A stretch of 12,415 nt of DNA from JBMYQA01 sp049600855 (GTDB lineage: Bacteria; Bacteroidota; Bacteroidia; Cytophagales; Flammeovirgaceae), in the NCBI GenBank assembly GCA_049600855.1, contig JBMYQA010000175.1:1-12415 (forward strand). Reading direction: 5' to 3'. Position numbers and translations under genes: made by a program. Of the stretch, positions 7,901 through 12,415 are shown piece by piece. Below the pieces are notes generated by a model. The model had not been told where the DNA came from, did no database searches, and saw only the letters and a list, made by a program, of their open reading frames with translations. Every line of letters starts with the position of its first letter. Position 1 is the stretch's first letter.

Positions 7901-8666
7901 TCCAAATGGTACCATCTCTATCGACAAAAACATCTAATACATGATTAGAAAGTAATCCATCGGCAATGGTGTACACTTTAGTTTCTCCCCTACCCTGACG
8001 TACCACTCCATTTCCTTCGGTACCAAACCACATGTACCCCACTCGATCTTTAATGATGGCAGATACGCTGATATCTGTTAATGACGGCTCCTTCGTATAT
8101 TTTTTGGCTGGGCTTTCATTATTGTCATATACATAAACCCCACCACCTCTAGTACCAATCCAGATTTTGCCATCCTCCCCAAAACATAGGGATACAATCG
8201 GACGATTACTGCCATTATCTCCGCCTATTTTTTTAAATCGTCCCGCTTCAAACTTTAATAGACCACTCGCGCCTGTTCCAATATACAGTTGCCCATCGGA
8301 AGATTCATGCAGTGCTGTAAACGAATTGGTGCGAAATAAGGGATAATCTAGCTTGGTATAAGCTTTAAAGTTTACGCCATCAAATTGGAGTAAGCCATTG
8401 TAGGTGCCAATCCATAAATAGCCATCTTTCGTTTGTAACACTTTCGTAAGCGTTTTGGAAGGAAGACCTTCACTGGTTTCCCAATTATCAATGATGTACT
8501 GCGTGAGTGGTTTTTTAGGATTGAGTGCTAGCTTAGCATGATGTTCTTGCGCATGAAGGAGTAGGGGAAAAGTGAAAAAAAGAAATAGCCAAAAAACTTT
8601 ACCATGCGTTCTGATTAAACCAAACAGATGAGCATTTCGATGATATGATTGTTGAATGAGTTCCAA
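4890..8666 (-). CDS. Periplasmic double-propeller sensor with Y_Y_Y, GAF and SpoIIE/PP2C phosphatase domains
   Basis: Numbered from the TTG at 8666, the 1258-residue protein has a hydrophobic export segment (about 24-40), then 14 two-component-regulator propeller repeats (about 80-660). Typical repeats are LWIGTYNGLLQFDG (84-97), IWIGTRGGGVYVYD and IWIGTRAGGVIRLN. Fourteen repeats are what two seven-bladed propellers need. A Y_Y_Y domain (about 675-770), one transmembrane helix (779-799), a short coiled coil (803-835) and a GAF domain (about 838-995) follow. The C-terminal PP2C/SpoIIE domain (1035-1258) keeps its metal-binding aspartates in IVSGDFYWF (D1050), DCTGHGVPGAFMSMIG (D1067), ATDGLVDQ (D1197) and QRDDITVL (D1249/D1250), so it should be an active Ser/Thr phosphatase. 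Such phosphatases often act on anti-sigma-factor antagonists, but no partner is adjacent. No in-frame ATG exists before residue 212; the start is uncertain and may reflect a one-base frameshift in the T6 run at 8591-8596. Confidence 0.93.
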   Translation of the reverse strand: MELIQQSYHRNAHLFGLIRTHGKVFWLFLFFTFPLLLHAQEHHAKLALNPKKPLTQYIIDNWETSEGLPSKTLTKVLQTKDGYLWIGTYNGLLQFDGVNFKAYTKLDYPLFRTNSFTALHESSDGQLYIGTGASGLLKFEAGRFKKIGGDNGSNRPIVSLCFGEDGKIWIGTRGGGVYVYDNNESPAKKYTKEPSLTDISVSAIIKDRVGYMWFGTEGNGVVRQGRGETKVYTIADGLLSNHVLDVFVDRDGTIWIGTTKGVNYLDSNGLHTLKGTENFPINRIIEDHYKSIWIASTKGLFRFNYVSNQLEFISDKHGLPHRNVVDITTDREGSLWVASYRAGLCRLKDARFENYSIKNGLSAKTVSTVKELSNTRILVGTGAGKLHVIRDHQVVDIQIKTKLSNNRIKHVNQDSWDNLLVSTYSGLLLIKPNGKEVLYDTKNGLPDNQVRTTFEDSKGQIWIGTRAGGVIRLNHDDGSLKVFDRNEGLSSNFIMAIEEDKNGNILFGLNDAGMDMMAPDGTRKNYNIDQLGSNLIFNFHVDAQNNIWIASNAGISLLQSNGKVLRYTMSEGMVSDIIFDILEDAQHTLWFTSSEGVFAIEKQQFFELEAGKREKLVPKQYGPEDGMLEKECTGATQAEIGSDGRLYFPTLGGLSIFDPSYQIAEIPNPPVYINSLLADGQPIDLYQKAIELPADTKRLTFGFTGLNLTAPHHLKFQYRLAGYEEDWVDAGNERYAIYTNVNAGKNTFKVRVSHLDGIWNEEVATVHFVRKPRFSETSLFYIGIILSIFALAYGFYLWRVRRISAKNRELEETVLQRTAQITKQRDKLELAYNDIRTVSAIGQEVTAKLDINLLIHTVYNNIKTLMSTDMFGIAFLNERKKHLEFRNLIRNDEISPSHIERLSDKFYLSVQCLESKAPIFINSVQEEYDEFDYYLKTLNRTEDDESQSAIFVPLMIEGEPKGIMTVQSMQKGAYKQQHLTILQALASYISVALDNSRIYEEIKVKNHQITNSIRYAETIQQAVLPAVEKMNEALHEYFIFYRPKDIVSGDFYWFSHHGDTIYIAVVDCTGHGVPGAFMSMIGSSLLDEIVNVEKIAEPSLILEQLHKNIRIALKQEQSGNDDGMDIALCTLQPDEKFRTKLTFAGAKRPIYYSQKGQVIELKGVNKSIGGARKQTTRSFKNHEVILNPGDVFYLATDGLVDQHGPDGKRFGTNRFKDMLQNCLSLDLDGQKTLIEQALQNHQKFQDQRDDITVLGVRV

Positions 8667-8852
8667 AAGGCATTTACCAATTTATTTGATCAAGCTGATA
8701 AATATACAGCTAGAATTCAAGAAAATAAACGAAAAGTACAACGAGTAATTGCCTTTCGATGCTTTTGCTTTAAAAAGTCGCATATTTTAGGGCCGAATTT
8801 GAAGGGTAGGATAAAAAATTAGCATCTTTGCGCACTAATTTTTGAAGATGAT
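8667..8852. other. Divergent promoter region, sensor phosphatase / NeuD-like gene
   Basis: 186 bp between divergent starts. The acyltransferase side carries a near-consensus -7 box (8823-8830). The sensor side has only a TATATTTA-like element on the minus strand (8699-8706) without a well-placed TTG. No hairpins or repeats stand out. Confidence 0.5.
8823..8830 (+). promoter_or_regulatory. Candidate -7 box for the NeuD-like gene
   Basis: CATCTTTG differs from TAnnTTTG at one position, and a TTTG lies 21 bp upstream (8798-8801), close to the spacing seen in Bacteroidota promoters. Transcription would start near 8837, giving a leader of about 16 nt before the ATG at 8853. Confidence 0.4.
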
Positions 8853-9488
8853 ATGGAAGATAAAGCAGTAATTATTTTTGGAGCTACTGGTTTAGGAAAA
8901 GTAGCGCTCAATATATTTCAAAGTCGTGGAATGGTGGCCTATTGTTTTTTGGATGATGACAAAGAAATGCACAACCAAGAAATTAATGATGTGCTGGTGA
9001 TGGGTCATACCCAAGACGATGGTTTTTTGAAGTTCATTGGCAAGAAATGTTCGGCATTTGTAGCCATAGAAGACCGCGAGCAGCGACTCGATATCATAGA
9101 AATGTTAAAAACGCGGAGGAAGGTCATGCCCTTAAATGCCATCCACGATTTAGCTTACGTTTCTGAAAATGCATATTTTGGTCATGGCAACCTGATTAAC
9201 GTTGGAGCAATCGTTAATCCTGATGCGAAGATTACCAACCATTGCCTCATCCATTCACAAGCGGTTATTGAATATGAAGCTACCTTAGATGAGTTTGCCC
9301 AAATCGGTGCAGGGGCAATCATAGGGCCTAAAGCTCATATTGGCGAAGGTGCATTAATTGGAGCGGGTGCCGTAGTAGCTACAGGAATCAAAATTGGAGC
9401 AGGTGCTCAAGTTGCTCCTGGTGCTGTCGTATTGCAAAATGTAGAAGCGGAAGCCATTGTATTTGGAAACCCCGCAAAAGGAAGTTAA
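8853..9488 (+). CDS. NeuD/PglD-like sugar O-/N-acyltransferase (left-handed beta-helix), altered active site
   Basis: The 211-residue protein has the two-part NeuD/PglD layout. Residues 1-100 are a Rossmann-like N-terminal domain (AVIIFGATGLGKVAL at 5-19, with FLDDD at 32-36). Residues 105-208 are hexapeptide repeats of a left-handed beta-helix (IGAGAIIGPKAHIGEGALIG, then IGAGAQVAPGAVV) ending in the usual FGNPAK. Family members transfer acetyl groups from acetyl-CoA to sialic acid or UDP-amino-sugars in surface-glycan synthesis. In C. jejuni PglD the active site is marked by His125 in an E-H-E motif and by His134. Here the equivalent residues appear to be Tyr141 (EYE) and Gln150 (AQIG). Loss of both suggests a different chemistry, a different substrate or lost activity. 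No other glycan genes are adjacent. The ATG at 8853 is used because upstream frames close. The fold is secure; substrate and activity are not. Confidence 0.85.
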   Translation: MEDKAVIIFGATGLGKVALNIFQSRGMVAYCFLDDDKEMHNQEINDVLVMGHTQDDGFLKFIGKKCSAFVAIEDREQRLDIIEMLKTRRKVMPLNAIHDLAYVSENAYFGHGNLINVGAIVNPDAKITNHCLIHSQAVIEYEATLDEFAQIGAGAIIGPKAHIGEGALIGAGAVVATGIKIGAGAQVAPGAVVLQNVEAEAIVFGNPAKGS

Positions 9489-9514
9489 GCCAAGCAAGTT
9501 GGTTACCTAAAATT

Positions 9515-9557
9515 AGCGACTGAATGTTAGCGATTCAATCGTTAACATTCAGCCGCT
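9515..9557. terminator. Near-symmetric hairpin between convergent genes, probable bidirectional terminator
   Basis: Arms 9515-9535 and 9537-9557 pair over 21 positions with one wobble and one mismatch on the plus strand (G9530.T9542 and A9519/C9553). On the minus strand the two swap roles. The structure is therefore about equally good for transcripts from either side, as expected between convergent genes. It lies 26 bp after the acyltransferase stop and 25 bp before the fumC stop. U-tracts are weak (TTTT on the minus side), so termination may need help. The core TCGTTAACATT also occurs in the icd 3' hairpin. Confidence 0.55.
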
Positions 9558-9582
9558 CACTTGTTTAAAGCATCAAACGCTT

Positions 9583-10983
9583 TTATTCTAAGCTTCCAAT
9601 CATTTTTGAAGGATCGACCCACTCATCAAACTGCTCATTTGTCACTAACTCTAACGCTAATGCCGCTTGTCTTAAGGTAGTACCTTCGGCATGTGCTTTC
9701 TTGGCAATTGCCGCAGCGTTGTAATAGCCAATTTTGGTATTTAATGCGGTTACCAGCATCAAGGAGTTCTCCAAATTCTCCTTAATGACAGGATAATTCG
9801 GTTCAATCCCTACGGCACAATTCTTATTGAATGATGCGCAAGCATCTCCCAAAATACGCGCTGCAGTTAACACATTATACACCATCATGGGTTTAAATAC
9901 ATTCAACTCGAAATGTCCGTTTGAACCGCCAATGGCTACTGCTGCGTCTAAGCCCATTACTTGGGCACATACCATCGTTAATGCCTCGCATTGTGTCGGG
10001 TTAACCTTGCCAGGCATGATGGATGAACCAGGTTCATTTGCTGGAATAATGATTTCTCCAATGCCACAACGCGGGCCAGAAGCTAACATTCTGATGTCAT
10101 TCCCAATTTTCATTAAGCTCACAGCAAGCTGACGAATGGCTCCTGAAGTTTCTACCATCGCATCATGCGCGGCTAATGCCTCAAACTTGTTTGCTGCCGT
10201 GCGGAATGGTAATTCCGAAAATTCAGCTATTTTTTCGGCAACTTTTACGGAGTAACCTTTTGGGGTATTTAAGCCTGTACCGACTGCGGTACCTCCAAGT
10301 GCTAATTCTGCCAAATGATCAAAGGTGTTTCGAACCGCTTTAATGCCATGAGTCAGTTGAGCAACATAGCCACTGAACTCCATTCCTAAGGTAAGTGGAG
10401 TAGCATCCATAAAGTGGGTACGGCCTATTTTTACGACATCAGCAAATGCTTCAGATTTCGCTTGTAAAGTATCTCTCAGGGCTTCTACCTTCGGAAGAAA
10501 CTCATCTACCAACACTTTGTATACGGCAATGTGCATGGCCGTTGGAAAGGTATCATTGGAAGACTGAGACTTGTTCACATCATCATTTGGATGTACTTTC
10601 TTTTTCTCGTCTGTTAAACTCCCTCCAAGTAATACATGGGCACGGTTGGCTACCACCTCATTTACATTCATATTGGATTGAGTACCAGAACCCGTTTGCC
10701 ACACTACTAAAGGAAATTGATCATCTAATTTTCCTGCTGAAATTTCATCGCAAGCTTTTGAAATGATATCCGCCTTATCTTGCTCTAATGCTCCCAATGA
10801 AGCATTGGTTTGTGCAGCGGCTTTTTTCAGGGTGGCAAATGCTTTAATAATTTCCATTGGCATCTTCATCGGCTCCCCTCCAATCTCAAAATTCTGCAAT
10901 GAACGTTGCGTTTGTGCGCCCCAGTACTTGTCTGCCGGTACTTGAATTTCACCAATAGTATCTTTCTCAATTCTGTACTCCAT
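9583..10983 (-). CDS. fumC: Class II fumarate hydratase (fumarase C)
   Basis: The enzyme reversibly hydrates fumarate to L-malate in the TCA cycle. It is an iron-independent cytoplasmic tetramer in known members. The 466 residues match the usual length (E. coli FumC is 467). Signatures in order are QTGSGTQSNMNVNEVVANRA (96-115), HPNDDVNKSQSSNDTFPTAM (131-150), GRTHFMDATPLTLG (187-200, with catalytic-region His190) and the fumarate-lyase signature GSSIMPGKVNP (319-329) carrying the catalytic serine loop. Met201 replaces the Gln that commonly follows LTLG. The GRTHFMDATPLTLG form with QSNMNVNEV separates it from aspartase and argininosuccinate lyase. The gene starts at an ATG at 10983 with no clear Shine-Dalgarno sequence. 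Its upstream same-strand neighbour is 215 bp away, so it is probably transcribed alone. icd lies about 6 kb off, so the two TCA genes are not co-transcribed. Confidence 0.97.
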   Translation of the reverse strand: MEYRIEKDTIGEIQVPADKYWGAQTQRSLQNFEIGGEPMKMPMEIIKAFATLKKAAAQTNASLGALEQDKADIISKACDEISAGKLDDQFPLVVWQTGSGTQSNMNVNEVVANRAHVLLGGSLTDEKKKVHPNDDVNKSQSSNDTFPTAMHIAVYKVLVDEFLPKVEALRDTLQAKSEAFADVVKIGRTHFMDATPLTLGMEFSGYVAQLTHGIKAVRNTFDHLAELALGGTAVGTGLNTPKGYSVKVAEKIAEFSELPFRTAANKFEALAAHDAMVETSGAIRQLAVSLMKIGNDIRMLASGPRCGIGEIIIPANEPGSSIMPGKVNPTQCEALTMVCAQVMGLDAAVAIGGSNGHFELNVFKPMMVYNVLTAARILGDACASFNKNCAVGIEPNYPVIKENLENSLMLVTALNTKIGYYNAAAIAKKAHAEGTTLRQAALALELVTNEQFDEWVDPSKMIGSLE

Positions 10984-11105
10984 TTGAATTCAGGTTTTAT
11001 GTGAAGCTTGGTATTATTTCCAACTTCGTGATAAAGGATGAATACTTATTCTGTATGAGGAAATTCGCTTTTAGGTAAAAAGCTTATCCTACTTAGAAGT
11101 TGAGA

Positions 11106-11113
11106 CAAAAATA
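11106..11113 (-). promoter_or_regulatory. Candidate -7 box upstream of fumC
   Basis: The minus strand reads TATTTTTG, a full match to TAnnTTTG. Transcription would begin near 11099, leaving a leader of about 116 nt. No matching TTG is found at the usual distance upstream, and in AT-rich DNA such a match is not rare. Confidence 0.28.
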
Positions 11114-11198
11114 GAAAGGAATTTTAGATTTCAGTAAGTGCTTGGCCATAATTAAGCGTGCAAATTTGTTGTTGACTACTTAAGTATGAAGTCATTAC

Positions 11199-11858
11199 TT
11201 ATTTATTAGCCATCAAGTAAACGGATTGTTTGTAGCGATCGGGAGCATTGATTTTCACCCATTCATTGTATTCATGAACAATGCGTACTAAGTTTTCTGC
11301 CGTAAATCGATAGGCTTTCTCTTTTTCACGTATTTTACTAGACAAAGTCGCATGATCTCCTATTAATGGAAGCATTTTTTTCTTAAAATTTGTAGCTAAA
11401 TCGCGCTCACTAATCCAATTATTTTGTTCATCTATGATGTAAAACTCATTACCTGCTGAACTAAACGTAGAGAAAAGAGTCAAAGGCCCTGTTACTTGTA
11501 CAATTCCCCACTTACCATTTTTAGGCATCCATAGGTAATCATTAACTACAAAACACTTTAGTTCTTTTTTAGATATTTCTCCTAAATGGGTTGTTTTTAA
11601 TCTTCCATTAGGCATACTAAAATGAGGGAAGCTGGTAAAAAGGAGTGCCGTTTCTTGTGCCGTTCCGTCTTTATAGACTAATAAACCATCATGCCAATGC
11701 CCACTTTGTAAACGTTGTTCTACTACATGCATATTTTCAGCAAAATTCGATTGCTTGAAAAAATACTGCCATTTCTCCTTCGCTAGTGGATTCTCTTGTG
11801 CGCTTATGTTCGTAGAAAAGAACAATAAGCACATAATTGTAAACATTTTATCCATCAT
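11199..11858 (-). CDS. Secreted protein of unknown function
   Basis: The frame can open at GTG 11888, but the ATG at 11858 gives a compact signal peptide (MMDK, hydrophobic core, ending ISA/Q at residue 20) and a 219-residue precursor. I do not recognise the family. The mature part contains GLLVYKDGT near 58-66, GRLKTTHLGEISKKELKCFVV near 85-105, GKWGIVQVTGPLTLF near 115-129, and a charged helical C-terminus with ENLVRIVHEYNEWVK near 188-202. There is one Cys in the signal peptide and one in the mature chain, no lipobox, no metal-binding cluster and no predicted transmembrane helix beyond the signal. The mix of beta-rich segments and a C-terminal helix suggests a soluble periplasmic or secreted protein. 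It lies upstream of fumC on the same strand and is divergent from an ECF sigma factor gene. Confidence 0.8.
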   Translation of the reverse strand: MMDKMFTIMCLLFFSTNISAQENPLAKEKWQYFFKQSNFAENMHVVEQRLQSGHWHDGLLVYKDGTAQETALLFTSFPHFSMPNGRLKTTHLGEISKKELKCFVVNDYLWMPKNGKWGIVQVTGPLTLFSTFSSAGNEFYIIDEQNNWISERDLATNFKKKMLPLIGDHATLSSKIREKEKAYRFTAENLVRIVHEYNEWVKINAPDRYKQSVYLMANK

Positions 11859-12237
11859 TGTTGTACGCTTTAGTTGACAATCAAGCACACCTAAACTGCA
11901 TCATTGGTGCTACTTAAATGAGTATTGCTAGTTAGTTGTGTTTTTACTTGTTTAAACAATTGTTATTCAATTTAGTTTCTTTTGTATACCAAAAGCCCTT
12001 ATTAAATGCAAAATTAATGACTCATTGCATTATGTTTCGTTGCAAAAGAAAGCTTATTAGAAACTTAACTTGTAGTTAAACTAAGCGGCGCTTCAGTACG
12101 ATTTCACTTTGTAAAAAAAGGACTTTTTTATTATTCGATTAGTCATTCATTTTGTGCATGATTTTTATAAAAAATCGGTTATCTTGTAATAATTTCTCAA
12201 CCTAAAAGACTAATCAGTTGTTTCTGGTTATTAGTGA
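11859..12237. other. AT-rich divergent region between secreted protein and ECF sigma gene
   Basis: 379 bp with no convincing gene. It holds a 12-bp perfect palindrome TTGTTTAAACAA (11948-11959), overlapping a second one (AACAATTGTT, 11955-11964). It also has an A7/T6 inverted repeat around 12113-12129 and a 7-bp stem with a 3-nt loop at 12160-12176. A TATCTTG at 12180-12186 is a weak -7 candidate for the sigma gene. No strong promoter is visible for the minus-strand gene. Confidence 0.55.
11948..11964. promoter_or_regulatory. Overlapping palindromes, possible operator
   Basis: TTGTTTAAACAA (11948-11959) and AACAATTGTT (11955-11964) are each perfect palindromes and share five bases. They lie about 90 bp upstream of the secreted-protein ATG. 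A regulator-binding site is possible; in AT-rich DNA, chance is also possible. Confidence 0.25.
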
Positions 12238-12415
12238 ATGGATCAAGAAAAAAAATTCAGATCATTACTCGATACGCATGCGGCAATCATTTACAAAATT
12301 TGTCGCGTGTATACTGACAATGCTGAAGATTTCAATGATTTCTATCAAGAGGTAGCGCTTCAACTCTGGCGTTCATACCAAACTTTTAGAGGGGACGCTC
12401 AACTTTCTACTTGGG
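12238..12415 (+). CDS. ECF-type sigma-70 factor, N-terminal part (cut by window edge)
   Basis: The ATG at 12238 opens a frame that runs off the right edge after 59 full codons. The visible part is sigma region 2: after MDQEKKFRSLLDTHAAIIYKIC comes DFNDFYQEVALQLWRSYQTF and then FRGDAQLSTW, matching the D-x-x-Q-E-V-x-x-x-L-W and F-R-G-x-A-x-x-x-T-W hallmarks of ECF sigma factors. Such proteins bind core RNA polymerase and direct it to a small regulon, commonly under an anti-sigma factor encoded next door. Region 4 and any anti-sigma gene lie outside the window. The start is supported by normal distance to region 2; no Shine-Dalgarno sequence is seen. Confidence 0.9.
   Translation, partial: MDQEKKFRSLLDTHAAIIYKICRVYTDNAEDFNDFYQEVALQLWRSYQTFRGDAQLSTW

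Noticed and set aside
9827..10945. Plus-strand open frames opposite fumC
   Set aside because: They are antisense to highly conserved fumarase motifs and show no protein family features.
11859..11888. GTG start for the secreted protein
   Set aside because: It would put ten extra residues (VLDCQLKRTT) before a complete ATG-started signal peptide.
12160..12176. Short AT-only hairpin as a terminator or riboswitch
   Set aside because: The stem is seven mostly A-T pairs, lies upstream of a gene with no transcript known to end there, and matches no riboswitch class I recognise.
1..12415. CRISPR array, tRNA/rRNA genes, insertion sequence or prophage
   Set aside because: No regularly spaced identical repeats, cloverleaf, rRNA-like blocks, transposase or phage genes are visible on either strand.

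Overview
This is a low-GC chromosomal window from a member of the Bacteroidota, most likely a Cytophagales- or Saprospiraceae-like organism. The lineage call rests on four things: a 14-repeat two-component-regulator propeller sensor, a DUF2490 outer-membrane protein, near-absence of Shine-Dalgarno sequences before the genes, and -7 boxes resembling the Bacteroidota consensus TAnnTTTG. I see no tRNA, rRNA, CRISPR array, insertion sequence, phage gene or secretion/defence cluster. Most of the window is ordinary chromosomal gene content.

Layout, left to right. Positions 1-981 (minus) hold the N-terminal part of an exported TPR protein that runs off the left edge. Positions 1191-2174 (minus) encode a MoxR-type AAA+ ATPase. 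A 359-bp divergent gap with direct repeats and a 16-bp dyad follows. icd (NADP-isocitrate dehydrogenase, plus) lies at 2534-3799 and ends in two successive RNA hairpins, the second an intrinsic terminator. A DUF2490 protein (3964-4683, minus) converges on it. Upstream of that, on the same strand, is the largest gene (4890-8666): a periplasmic double-propeller sensor with a transmembrane segment, a GAF domain and a cytoplasmic SpoIIE/PP2C phosphatase. Divergent from it is a NeuD/PglD-like acyltransferase (8853-9488, plus), which converges on fumC (9583-10983, minus) across a near-symmetric 43-bp hairpin. A secreted protein of unknown function (11199-11858, minus) and the start of an ECF sigma factor gene (from 12238, plus) flank a 379-bp AT-rich gap.

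How the genes work together. icd and fumC are TCA-cycle enzymes but are separated by unrelated genes, so they do not form an operon. The sensor phosphatase, the truncated TPR protein and the ECF sigma factor are signalling components, but nothing in the sequence links them to one pathway. Most neighbouring genes are divergent or convergent, or same-strand with gaps of about 200 bp, so most are probably transcribed singly.

The points most worth checking are these. (1) The giant sensor has no in-frame ATG at its N-terminus, and one extra T in a T6 run would create a perfect ATG-initiated signal peptide. (2) The NeuD-like enzyme has Tyr and Gln where PglD-type acetyltransferases carry their two active-site histidines. 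(3) The 3' hairpins of icd and of the acyltransferase/fumC junction share a TCGTTAACATT core.
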